Positions 45,885 to 56,547 of a DNA stretch of 64,000 bases are shown here, piece by piece (position 1 is the first letter of the stretch; the number at the start of each line of letters is the position of its first letter). The position numbers and the translations under genes were made by a program. Source of the DNA: Strigamia acuminata (taxonomy: Eukaryota > Arthropoda > Chilopoda > Geophilomorpha > Linotaeniidae); NCBI GenBank assembly GCA_949358305.1, contig OX442323.1, forward strand, positions 9,672,001 to 9,736,000, given 5' to 3'. The notes beneath the pieces were generated by a model that had not been told where the DNA came from, did no database searches, and was given only the letters and a program-made list of their open reading frames with translations.

Positions 45885-48800
45885 ATGACATTTTCTGCCG
45901 GATTTAGTCGGTATTTGTCTTCTTTGACGATGCGAGTGTTAAACGTGGCGGAGAAAAATGACGTTGCCAAAAACATAGCCGAGATACTTTCAAATGGCAG
46001 GTACAAGAGGGTAAGTTTGGCGAATTTTCAGATTGAATTTTGTGAAATTTTTATTTAATTATTTTTTTTTCTCCAGAGAGAAAGTTTTTCGAAATACAAC
46101 AAAATATACGAATTCGAAGCGAACGCTTTAAATGCCCGTTGCTCCATGGTGATGACATCGGTGTCCGGCCATTTGCTCAACTACGAGTTCGTCGGATCCT
46201 ACAGGTCGTGGCACGGGTGTAATCCGCTCACTTTATTCGGGGCTCCGCTCCAGAAATTTTGCATTCCTAATTCGGAAAATATACAAGTATTCCGCGCCGC
46301 TTTATTTAATTAATGTCGATATTTCAACATTTATCGTTTAATTTTGCAGAAAACGTTGGAAAAGGAGGTTTTGCCATGTACTACGCTTATCATTTGGACG
46401 GATTGCGATCGAGAAGGGGAAAATATCGGGTTTGAAGTGATAAATGTGTGCAGAAAAGGTAGAACGACGCTTTAGATTATTGTCTCTTTTATTTTTAATT
46501 TTTAATTTCTAATTTTTAATTTTTAATATTTATTTTCAGTGAAAAACAATTTGCGGGTGTTTCGAGCTCGGTTTTCCGAGTTGACGTCGACGGCGATTTG
46601 GAGGGCGCTGCAGAACCTGGTGGAACCAAACGAAAAAATTAGCAATGCGGTCGACGTCCGACAGGAGCTGGATCTTCGCATCGGGGCGGCGTTCACTCGC
46701 TTCCAAACGCTGCGTTTACAGAAGGTGTTTCCTCAAGTATTGAACGAGGCGCTCATCAGCTACGGAAGTTGTCAGTTTCCCACCCTCGGGTTCGTCGTCG
46801 AACGCTTCAAACAAGTGGAGGCTTTTGTTCCCGAGCCATTTTGGAAACTCGTGGGTATTGAATCGATTTGTTTTCGCTTTGAATGTTTTCAATTGATCGA
46901 TTTCGTTTAGTTCGCTATGTTCAAGGCGAAGATAAAGTGGATTTTACGTGGAAACGCCATCGCCTTTTTGACCGAACGTGTTGCCTCGTCTTGCATCACA
47001 TTTGTTTAGAGGTTTTATTGTTTTTCCAAAAAGATTTAAAACGATTTATTTTTATTTTTATTTTGTAATATATTTATTTTAAGAATCCAATCGCAACCGT
47101 GGTCAACATTGAAAGCAAACCGAAATCAAAATGGCGGCCGCTCCCACTGGACACTGTTGTACGTTATTTGTTGATGTCAAGAAAAGCTTAAATGTAAATT
47201 TATTTGTAAATTTTATTTTAAAATTTTCAAATGATAGGAATTTGAAAAAACAGCGTCGCGCAAGTTGGGCATGGATGCCAAGACGGCGATGTCGGTGGCC
47301 GAGCGATTATACACTCAGGGCTTTATCAGCTATCCCAGAACCGAGACCAACATTTTCCCCGACGGAATGGACCTGGGCGCTCTTGTGCAAATGCAGAGCG
47401 GCGACCCGCAATGGGGAGGTCGAATATCGACATTTTGTTAATTTAATTTAATTTAATTGCATTTAATTTAATTTAATTTTTTGTTCCTTATCGCCGGTCA
47501 GAATTCGCAACACGAGTGGTAAACGACGGGTCCAACCCGAGGCGAGGAACGAAAACCGATAACGCTCATCCGCCCATTCATCCGACCAAGTACACGAACC
47601 AATTACAGGTTTGCGCATTCTCGCGGTTAAAGCTCGAAGAGAACTTGAATACGTGTTGATTGTCGTTCTAGGGTGACGATAAAAAAGTTTACGAGTTCGT
47701 CGTGCGCCATTTCTTAGCTGGTTGCTCGAAGGATGCTAAGGGACACGAAACGACGGTCGAAATCGACGTGGCTCAAGAAAGGGTGCGTTCATTGTTTAAA
47801 TTTGTACAAATATTATTAAAAATTTTATTTATTTATTTATTTATTTATTTATTTTCTCACGGTCCTGACTTTAGACAGTAGAAAATTTTAAAATTCTAAA
47901 CACATTTTGCGCCTTTTCCCTGATTTTTCCCATTTTAATTGGAAAATTGTTTTAATTCCTCCAAATTATTTCGTTTTCTCCTAGTTCTAAATTTATTAAA
48001 TTATTATTTAATTTTGTTTTATTTCCTTACTTTTGTTATTTATCCTTAATTTAGCCTGGTCATGCTCACCCCATCCAGACATTCATGAGAGTTTTGCCAT
48101 AAATTGATGCATTCACACTCTAAAATTTACATATTTTCCTCTGACCACCTGTTTTTGTCCATTTTCCCTTTGGAAATAGACTTGGCCATGAACATGTGAT
48201 CAGAGGTGATTTGTTCTACCAAATTACTAAGAATATTCAGAATGACTTTCGCCTTTGACGAGTTAACGTCTCCTGTCTCAACTGGGAGATTTCATAGAGC
48301 GGTTTATGCTGCGCATTAGCGCGTATGGCCATTGTGCAGCCTGTCTTTACCTAGCTACCACCCCCGGCAAAATATTAAGAGATGTGGCGTCTGCGAGCTA
48401 CAATTTTCTGGTTACCACAATCCCTGGAAACCCAACAAATTTCCCAAACTATTGTTTAAAGTCGAATACGACGTGACAATTTATTTTTTTATTTTCTTTC
48501 TCATTTAGTTTACCACAAACGGATTGATTATTTTGGAGAGAAACTATTTAGAAGTTTATCCGTACGAGTCGTGGAAGGCTAAAGTGATTCCCCATTTCGA
48601 GATGAATACAACTTTTCAACCGTCATCGATCGACGTATTAGAAATCTAACATTTGCTCCTTCATTTTTGTTCAATTTATTCTGTTTTTTATTTGCAGATG
48701 GAGGACGGCGAAACCAGCAGTCCGAAACTATTGACCGAGGCCGATTTGATAGCGCTCATGGACAAACACGGAATTGGCACGGACGCAACGCACGCGGAAC

Positions 48801-51162
48801 ACATTGAGAAGATTAAACAGCGCTCCTACGTGGGCTTGACCGAACAGAATGTGTTCTTGCCCGGAGTATTGGGTTTCGGGCTCGTCGTCGGTTACGATTC
48901 GATGGGTTTCGCCATGTCCAAGCCGCACCTGCGAGCCGAATTGGAATCCGATTTACAAAAGTAATGATAATGAAATGCAACGAATTCATACAATAAATTG
49001 TTATTTTCAACTAACACTTTATTTCTCTTATGAAGGATTTGCGAAGGGACCAAAGCCCCCGAAGGTATTATGAGCTTACATGTAATTTTAATTTTTACTT
49101 AAAACGTGATTAATTGTGATTAATTGTGATTAGTGGTTCTGGCGGAACAAATTGCAAAATATCGCAGCGTGTTTGAAGAGGCGGTGAAGCAAGTAAAGGC
49201 CTAACCTAGAGAGAGCGATTTATGTACACGTTGACTTTGGGAATTGCATTTTAATTTTAGGCTGGAAAATTGGACGATGCGTTAGCGCCCCACTACCCTG
49301 CCGCTCAACGAGTTGCCAATGAGGGTAGGTGCGAGAAGGAGGAAATGTTCTAAGTTATTGTTTGGTTCTTTCTTTTAGTCGTAGCGATTGAAACGAGTCC
49401 CGAAGTGACAAAGTGCCCCAACTGCGATTTTGATGTCGTTCTAAAGAGGAAGAGAAACGGTGCAGGGTATACGAAACAAATGAAATATCGTTTTGATTTA
49501 TTGCTCCATTCATTTCTACGTATTTCGTTTAGATTTTTTCTTTCGTGTATGGGGTATCCGCAGTGCAAATTTGCGCGTTGGCTTCCCAGCAGTGTAGAAG
49601 ATCTGCAATTGGATGCGCAATGCACCAGTGTAATAATCATTTAATATTTTTGCATCGGATTCGGATTAATTAATATCAATTTTTCTCTATTCCATTCAGT
49701 GCGTACGACCCACTAAGTTGCTAAAATTCAAATTCGCTTCCGGTTCGCTGTATCCAAACGAGTATAAGCTTTGTTTCCTCCTCAACCATGGGCGGATCTA
49801 GCACCGGGCTATTGGGGCTTGAGCCCCGGGCCCCCAAATCCTACCGTCTTCCCTCGAATATAACGGCATGACGTTATATTCGAGAGAAGAGGGTAGGGGG
49901 TAGGGTAGGGTAGGGTAGGGTAGGGAAGAGGGTAGGGGGCCATGTACTAAAAAAAAAAAAAAAAAATAAGGATAAAGAAGAAAGTCGCGAAAAATTTTTG
50001 AGAAAGGGGCCCCGAAAAAACCTCAAGCCTCGGCCCCCCGAAAAGCTAGATCCGCCCCTGTCCTCAACGGTACGACAACGTGACGATTATTTGTTATTTG
50101 ATTACAGACACGTCGGGTGCCTGGGTTGCGACAGCCAATTGCTGCGAGCTCTCGACATACCTTCTCTGCACAGCTCTACAAACAACGCCGGTGCGACGGC
50201 GACGGCTCCGACTCAGCTCCAAGCTTCAACCAGCGATTCGGCAGCTTCAACTCGGACTTTTGCAAACCCTCGCGGTAATTCCGCAACTTCAACTCGGACT
50301 CTTGCCAACCCTCGCGGTAATTCCGCAACTTCAACTCGGACTTTTGCAAACCCTCGCGGGAATTCCGCGACGACGAGTTTTGGTAATCAAAGTGAGAACA
50401 TAACTTGCGGTTGTGGAGAAATTGCGATCGAATTGACGGTGAAAAAAGATGGGCCTAATAAAGGTATTTGCAGGCAGTTTCTGAAAGTGAATTCATGAAT
50501 TGATGATTTATTGTTATCTATTCTATTTGGAAGGTCGTCAATTTTATAAATGTGCCAAACCGGCGGGCAGCGGTTGCAATTATTTCGCGTGGAAGGACGC
50601 CGAAGAATCGTCGAACGCTCGGACAAATCCGTAACGGTGTTTTCACGACCATTTATTCCCAAACTTTTAAAAATCATTTTTGAATTTTATTTAAGGCCAC
50701 CCGACGATGGCGTGACGTGCAACTGCGCCTTACCGGCCAGAAAGTACGAATTCTTTTTTTCTCTCATTTTAATATTTTAATATTTAATTCATTGACTTTG
50801 CAACGTTTGCAGAGCGACCGTTCAAAACGACGGTCCGAATAAAGGTCGATTGTACCACACGTGCAGTAAATTCGGCGCTGAGAAATGTCGATTTTTTCAA
50901 TGGGACGACGAAACAACGTCAGGAAACGCGAATCCGCGCGGCAGACCCGTTGCCGTTGCCGTTGCGGGCCCGTCGAGAAACGCGAATTCGCGCGGAAGAG
51001 CCGTCAAACAGCCCGCGAGGAGACGCAAATGCGGTCACTGCGGCAACGAAGGTAAAATGAAATGAGATTGCTCCAATTGGATTGGATTGGAAAGAGTAAC
51101 TATTATATTTTGTTTCCTTTCTTTCAGGGCATAATGTGAAAACGTGTCCCAATAAGAGATAG
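45885..51162 (+). CDS. TOP3A: DNA topoisomerase III alpha (TOP3A)
   Basis: Type IA topoisomerase; with BLM and RMI1/2 it dissolves double Holliday junctions, and a mitochondrial form separates mtDNA. Twenty-two exons from 45885-46010 to 51128-51162 give 965 residues in frame. Toprim domain: [17 protein letters not shown]...[16 protein letters not shown]. Core: [23 protein letters not shown]. Catalytic Tyr: [14 protein letters not shown] (exon 47238-47418). Then [10 protein letters not shown] and [18 protein letters not shown]-terminal part: a C4 finger (CPNC...CMGYPQC), two GRF zinc fingers (CGCGEIA...NKGRQFYKC; CNCALPA...NKGRLYHTC) and a CCHC knuckle [15 protein letters not shown] second Met at 45930 could make a nuclear form. 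One intron carries a MITE. Confidence 0.97.
47783..48508 (+). other. Unusually long TOP3A intron
   Basis: 726 bases against a norm of about 60. After a TTTA repeat comes roughly 550 bases of unique sequence (about 47860-48480) with no recognised coding frame and no clear terminal inverted repeats or target duplication. It may be an old insertion. Confidence 0.5.
49779..50068. mobile_element. hAT-type MITE in TOP3A intron
   Basis: The element is 49787-50060 (274 bases), flanked by the 8-base direct repeat TCCTCAAC at 49779-49786 and 50061-50068. Its ends are a 16-base inverted repeat with one mismatch: CATGGGCGGATCTAGC on the left, and GCTAGATCCGCCCCTG on the right. An 8-base target duplication with CA(G/T)GGGCGG ends is typical of hAT elements. 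The inside is non-coding: a hairpin-like TCGAATATAACG / CGTTATATTCGA pair, a GGGTA tandem run (about 49888-49935) and a poly(A) tract. It inflates an intron that would otherwise be about 66 bases. No transposase is present, so it is non-autonomous. Confidence 0.9.
50241..50366 (+). repeat. Triplicated 42-base coding repeat in TOP3A
   Basis: Three head-to-tail copies of a 14-codon unit ([14 protein letters not shown]) lie in the linker before the first GRF finger. Copies are nearly identical, so the expansion is recent. A related [16 protein letters not shown] motif recurs near 50930-51000. Confidence 0.9.
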
Positions 51163-51251
51163 CATCGGATCGGATCGATAATCGAAATTTTGATTGTTTC
51201 TTATTTATTTATTTATTCATTCATTCGTTTTTGTTTTACACATTTTTTGAA

Positions 51252-53000
51252 TTAATTTGCGATTCGTATGAAATAAAGAAGTTGATCCAACTCGACTTTG
51301 GCGTTCCTGATCCATTTGGGTCCGAGTTCGGGCCGGTCGGCGAGCATGTTGTTCCAGGTGCCTTTCGGAAGGTAGACGTCGCGCACGTCCGCCTCGGTCA
51401 CGATCGGCGCCACCATGATGTCGTTGCCCAGCATGAACTGGTCGTCCACCTGCAGGGCGCGCTGGTCGTCGGGCGCGATCCACCAAAGCGGTCTCACCAT
51501 CGGAACCCCCGTGCGCGCCGCTGTGTCAGCCAATCCGACGATTGTAGCGTTGAATTTTTTGCGCAGCTCGATCATCTTGACCGCTATTTTTACCACATCG
51601 TCTTCGTAGCTCCAGAAGCCCCAGGAGAAATGCATGGACGGCATGAACGTGGCCAACTGCAGCCAGCGCACGTACAGTCTGGGGTCCGGACGCGTCGTGG
51701 CGTCGCCGCCGCCGATGGGGTCGGGAAGAACGAACGGGTAGCCGGCGAGACCCATTTGCAGCACGCCCGGGATGACACCTCGGATGCCGGTGGCGTCCCA
51801 CGTGGCCATGGAGCGTTTCTGCATCTCGGCGAACATGGCGTAGCGCGCCGAGCCGACGCCTACTCCGACGGAGCCCATGTCGCCGAATCGCGACGCCTCT
51901 TCCGCGTAGTTGCGCGAGTACTCGTTGGGATTGACGGACAGACTGGCGTCGTTGCCCAGGTAGAAGGCTTGCCCGTACTCGAAGTAGAAGCCGTGCACGC
52001 CGAACTTCTTGCGCGCTTGCAGCAGTCGCTCGCGCCACCACTCGGCCCCGCCGCCGGGCGACGTGTCCGTGAAGTCGACGCTGGCCACCTGCTCGTTTTC
52101 CAAGTTGGATGTGGCGATGCTCCCATACGGCGACGTCTTGCGAACGAGTAGCATTCGGTTGGCGACCTCTCGGTAGACGGACTCGCACTTGGAGCCCACG
52201 AACGGATGCGCGCGCAGCAGCACGTTGAAGCGCGAGGTCTTGAGGCGCTCCAGGAGGGTGTTGGGGTCGGGGAAATTGGTGGAGCCGAACTGCAGTTCGC
52301 CCATGCACGACTCCCAGCCTCTGCCGAGGCGCAGCACGCTCCGATCGGGCTCTTGGACGTCCACGTGGTCCCGGATCTGCTTGACGAATTCCAAGAGCTT
52401 GGATTGGTCCAGTTTGGGTTTGGTCCCCAGCGCCGGCCACGTGGACCACACGGGGCCGGTCAGGTAGCTGGCGTCGGGCACCTTGGGCGCCAGCTGGGCC
52501 ACGGACGGCAGCACGTCCAGGTAGAACTGGGTGAGGTTGGTCACTTCGTTGGCGTAGCACACGCGGTAGTTGAGCCGGTGCAGGCGGCCGGACATCCAGA
52601 CGGAGTGCGGTCCGCCTTTGGGCACCTTGGCGGTGAGGCAGAGCTGGCGGTTGTCTGCCTGGGCCGGGGGGTCGACGTCCACGTAGAGGGGCACTTCGGC
52701 GGGGACGCTGATGCTAAAGCCGTTGGAGTTGAGCCAGAAACGCGAGTCGAACGAGAAGGTTCTTCCGGTCTCGGCGCCCGTCACGGCGGGCGTGTCTGCA
52801 TGACCCGGGTGCTTGGCGAGCGGCCATTGCGGCTCGGCTTCGCTCGCGCCGCCGAACCACACGCCGTCCGTCCAGTTCCAGCACGATTTCGGTTGGTCTT
52901 TCTTGTTGTGCGCGAGCCACACCACGGTCTTGCACGCTTCGTGCTCGCAACGGCACAGCTGAAGCGCGCTCGCCAACAGTAAGTATTTCAGCGCCGACAT
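51252..53000 (-). CDS. MYORG-like glycoside hydrolase family 31 protein
   Basis: Secretory-pathway GH31 protein of the MYORG (KIAA1161) group; human MYORG is an ER alpha-galactosidase. A single uninterrupted exon of 582 residues has a start at 53000 and a signal peptide at about 1-18 (MSALKYLLLASALQLCRC). The (beta/alpha)8 barrel and C-terminal sandwich show WSTWPALG, SVDFTDTSPGGGAEWW, GLAGYPFVLPDPIGG, LYVRWLQLATFMPSMHFSWGFWSY, GVPMVRPLWWIAPDD, FMLGNDIMVAPIV and DVYLPKGTW. The nucleophile strand reads GFYFEYGQAFYL, where MYORG has F-D-A-G-E, and the acid/base loop is shifted (WDATGIRG). Catalytic activity is therefore uncertain. It lacks introns among intron-rich neighbours; human MYORG is also essentially single-exon in its coding part, as recalled. 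Divergent from GRWD1. Confidence 0.88.
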   Translation of the reverse strand: MSALKYLLLASALQLCRCEHEACKTVVWLAHNKKDQPKSCWNWTDGVWFGGASEAEPQWPLAKHPGHADTPAVTGAETGRTFSFDSRFWLNSNGFSISVPAEVPLYVDVDPPAQADNRQLCLTAKVPKGGPHSVWMSGRLHRLNYRVCYANEVTNLTQFYLDVLPSVAQLAPKVPDASYLTGPVWSTWPALGTKPKLDQSKLLEFVKQIRDHVDVQEPDRSVLRLGRGWESCMGELQFGSTNFPDPNTLLERLKTSRFNVLLRAHPFVGSKCESVYREVANRMLLVRKTSPYGSIATSNLENEQVASVDFTDTSPGGGAEWWRERLLQARKKFGVHGFYFEYGQAFYLGNDASLSVNPNEYSRNYAEEASRFGDMGSVGVGVGSARYAMFAEMQKRSMATWDATGIRGVIPGVLQMGLAGYPFVLPDPIGGGDATTRPDPRLYVRWLQLATFMPSMHFSWGFWSYEDDVVKIAVKMIELRKKFNATIVGLADTAARTGVPMVRPLWWIAPDDQRALQVDDQFMLGNDIMVAPIVTEADVRDVYLPKGTWNNMLADRPELGPKWIRNAKVELDQLLYFIRIAN

Positions 53001-53248
53001 TTCTCTCGCTAATGAATCTCACTTGTCAATTCAATCTCTTCATTGATAACATTGTTCTCTTTATTTATTTATTCGTTTGTTTCATTTTTTTCACGATAAG
53101 ATATGAGCTGTCAATTTGTTTAGTGTGCAATTTTTGTAATGGGTTCCTCTCGGCAACCGTAGATTACTGCGCGACCGTTGCGCCACCTGTTGAGTTTGGT
53201 TAGCTTCAAGGCACGTGTCGGGCTGCTTAGGATTTCTTTCGCACGAAC
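53001..53248. promoter_or_regulatory. Divergent promoter MYORG-like / GRWD1
   Basis: 248 bases between outward-facing start codons. The left half is A/T-rich. No clear TATA box. Confidence 0.5.
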
Positions 53249-54726
53249 ATGGAGTCGAGAAAACGTCCGAGGAAAGAAGAAAAGGCCGTGTTTAAGAATG
53301 TGGAGGACTGCAAGGAGTTCGATACGTCGGCTTACACGATGCACCACGTGGCTCAGACGGGTATTTGTTGTAGTTGTTGTTTGCTTTTATTTGTTAACAC
53401 GGCGCACCTTTGGTTTCAGGCGCACCTTGTCTCAGTTTCGACGTGATCGCCGACAAATTGGGCGCCAACAGGACCCAGTTTCCGCACACCGCCTACCTCG
53501 TCGCGGGCACGCAGGCGAGTCTCGCCAACCGCAATAAATTAATCGTGACGAAAATGTCGAATTTGAACAAGCTGAAATCGAAGGAGGGCGATTCGGACGA
53601 AGACGACGACTCCGACAGCAGCAGCAGTAGCGACTCGGACGATGACGAGGAAAAGCCGGAAAAACCGAACATGATATTTGCATCGATCAAGCAAACGAGT
53701 TGCATCAATCGAGTGCGAGCGGTGAACGTGAACGAAACGACGATAGCCGCCACGTGGTCGGAGGCGGGCAAAGTGGATGTCTGGAATTTAACGGAGCAGT
53801 TGAACGCGTTGGACGATCCGCAGCGAATGGTCGCGTATTTGAAACGAGAAAAAACGGCCAAACCCGTGTTTACATTCTCGGGTCATTCGACGGAAGGATT
53901 CGCTCTCGATTGGTCGTTAATTAAGCCGGGTAAGAATTATTTGAATAATTTGAATTTATTGAATTAATTAATTAATTTATTTATTTATTTATTTATTTCT
54001 AGGTTATTTGGCAACTGGAGATTGTAATAAACGCATTTACGTGTGGAAGCCGCAAGAGGGCGGCACGTGGTCGGTGGACGAGCGAGCTTACGAGTCGCAC
54101 ACGGATTCAGTGGAGGATATTCAGTGGTCGCCGAATGAGGCGAACGTGTTCGCGTCGTGCAGCGTGGACAAGTCGATTCGCGTGTGGGACGTGAGGACGC
54201 CAAAGGAGGCGATGCTCGTCGTCGCCGACGCTCACGATTCCGACGTGAACGTGATCAGCTGGAATCGGACCGATCCGTTTATCGTGTCCGGCGGTGACGA
54301 CGGAGTCATCAAAGTGTGGGATCTCAAGCAAATCGAAGTATTTGTTTTTGTATTTGCATTTTGTTTTATTTTATTTTCAATGTGTTTTGTTGTTTTCAGA
54401 GCAAGAAGCCAGTTGCGGTGTTCAAACACCATACGGCGCCCGTCACTTCGGTCGAGTGGAACCCGAACGACAGCACGGTGTTTGCGGCGTCTGGAAGCGA
54501 CGATCAGTTGACGCAGTGGGATTTGTCGGTCGAAAAGGACGGCGAAATGGAAACGGAAGGAGAAGGAGAAGGAGAGGGAGAGGAAGAGAACTTGCCACCA
54601 CAATTGTTGTTCGTGCACGAGGGACAAAAGGAAATCAAAGAACTTCACTGGCATCCGCAGATACCCGGGGTCGTGATTAGCACGGCCAACACCGGTTTCA
54701 ATGTATTTCGCACGATCAGCGTGTGA
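53249..54726 (+). CDS. GRWD1: Glutamate-rich WD-repeat protein GRWD1
   Basis: Histone-binding WD40 protein (yeast Rrb1) that chaperones ribosomal protein L3 and takes part in ribosome biogenesis and replication licensing. Exons 53249-53360, 53420-53929, 54003-54337, 54400-54726 give 427 residues. The N-terminus carries [19 protein letters not shown] and [13 protein letters not shown], then an acidic Asp/Ser tract (about residues 105-130). WD repeats follow: [70 protein letters not shown] and [31 protein letters not shown]. It ends near [16 protein letters not shown]. The close relative RBBP4/7 lacks this N-terminus and acidic tract. An EGEGEGEGE run is in the last exon. Confidence 0.95.
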
Positions 54727-56547
54727 CATTTGTTTGCAAACATAAAATCTTATACCATTTAATGAATTACATGTACAAGGTAAGCAGAATCCTAAAATGA
54801 CGAAATCAAGACACGATGCTTACAAATAATTTCCGTGTTGTGCTTCTGATTCGCAAGTCACAAGCGCGCCGGCTGGACTTGGAGTGCTTGTTGTCGGTGT
54901 TGTGCCTGGCTTCTCAGTTCTCAGTTCTCACAAATCAGTTCTGGCCTTTGTTGGCATCTGTTAAAATCAGGGTTAAAGTCATAAAATTTCAATGTGTTTT
55001 GCGTGATCAGCGTAGGATAGAAAATATGGTCTTACCATTGCACTTGACACAGCGAGAATAAAGTAGAATGAAAGGAGAAAATATTACGGCTATAAAAGTT
55101 GAAGTGCAAAAGCAGTTTCGGTCTTTACTGCAACCAGCCTAAACGAAATAATTAATTAGTTAATTAATTAATTAATTAATTAATTAATTTATTTATTTAT
55201 TGTGGCTTTGGCTACCTACACGCCAGCGAATGAGGGCTCTGGGATGTCCTAATGTGACTGACGTCTACGATGGTCGCAGTTTGTCTTACTGGTGTAGTAG
55301 GATGTTGAAGACCGGTTTTGACCCGGGTTGGAATATGAAGGTTGTTGCAGGGGTGTCCTGTCCACCGATCTGGTGGAACGATGCCGATGGTCTCAGCTAT
55401 ATAGTTGCTTGTATCAGACGACCTCTGCCGGGAAGATGAACCAGAGCCCCTGGCCCGGTGCAGGACGGATTGCCAATATTAATGACCGGATTAGAACCGC
55501 TTGGAAAACGAATCACTCGTTGAGACCCTTGTTGGAAAATGATGGTGCGTTGGGAAGAGACCGAGACTGAGACCGGGTCATAAATCGATATATCCATACA
55601 CCCGTGTCGTGTCGTGTCGTTTTTGTTGAGTCGTAGATGAGTGAAGCTTGTTCTCCCTCCCCGAGTACGAGAGAGGCCGCGTCATTTGTTCGTTCCGATC
55701 TGGATATGCAAATTGGTGATGGTGTAGATGTCGATGTCGAGTGGGGCGTCGTCGTCGGCGTCGTCGTCGGCGTCGTCGGCTACGGTGACATACATCGCTT
55801 CATTCTTCAGGTGTAACTTTCGTATGTCAGCTCACCTTTATTCTGTGAGCAGAATGACGGAATTCTAATTTATCCAGAAAACGTAGAAGCATTACAGATA
55901 ACATTGTTCACTTTACACGGATAAAGTTGTTTTCATTATCGCATATTTAATTGTTTGTTGGTGAAAACTGAAACTGAAACTGAAACGATGTGTAATCACA
56001 AGTTGTGATTACCCTGAACTGATTAGCATGAGCAAAACAGATTTCAATGCATTTCATTTCGCGCGATCGATCAGTGTGGATCATGGATGGGATGTTTATT
56101 TTAATTACAAAATACACGAGTACCATCAGTACCATACGAGTATTTAACATTTAATGGTTTTCGTTGAAGCCTGTCAATGACGCCCGAATAAAATGGTCGT
56201 TCTTTGGGCTTGCCGTGCGTGTGCGTCCGATCCGATTGCGTCGTATTCTGAGTACGAACGAGCAATGGTCAAAGTTGTGAATTTCGCCAGTTTGAATGGC
56301 CTTTTGCCATCGATCATTTCTGCGTTAGTAATTTTGCCCTCAGTGATCAGTGGACATGAAAACTGATTTCACCAATGGTCATTCATTTACTATTGTATTT
56401 GTCAAGCCTTTGACTAGTCAAGGTGATACTCATTGCTATCGTTTTTTTATCTTTATCTCCCCTTAACATTGTTTATTTTATCTGTACAGTTATTGACACG
56501 GTTTGTGCGATCACAAGTTTTTCGTAATACAAAATTCTTCTTATCAT
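54727..56547. other. Non-coding or unrecognised region, GRWD1 to CIAO3
   Basis: 1.8 kb between facing stop codons, the largest gene-poor gap. It holds a TTAA repeat (about 55145-55185), GTCGT repeats (55600-55622 and about 55740-55785) and a CTGAAA repeat (55968-55986). 55200-55439 is an open frame of 79 codons with Trp/Cys-rich coding-like text (for example GFDPGWNMKVVAGV). An adjacent frame continues to 55570, as if frameshifted. I do not recognise it; a decayed gene or transposon fragment is possible. Confidence 0.4.

Noticed and set aside
48640-49010. Short antisense frames over TOP3A exons
   Set aside because: They overlap conserved sense coding sequence and have no family resemblance.
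49888-49935. Telomere-like GGGTA repeats
   Set aside because: They lie inside a bounded MITE within a gene and form a short run, so they are not telomeric DNA.
51231-52982. Plus-strand and alternate minus-strand frames over the GH31 gene
   Set aside because: Shadows of a single long GC-rich exon with clear GH31 motifs in the chosen frame.
55145-55622. Direct repeats in the GRWD1-CIAO3 gap as a CRISPR or satellite array
   Set aside because: Units are 4-5 bases without spacers; these are simple microsatellites.
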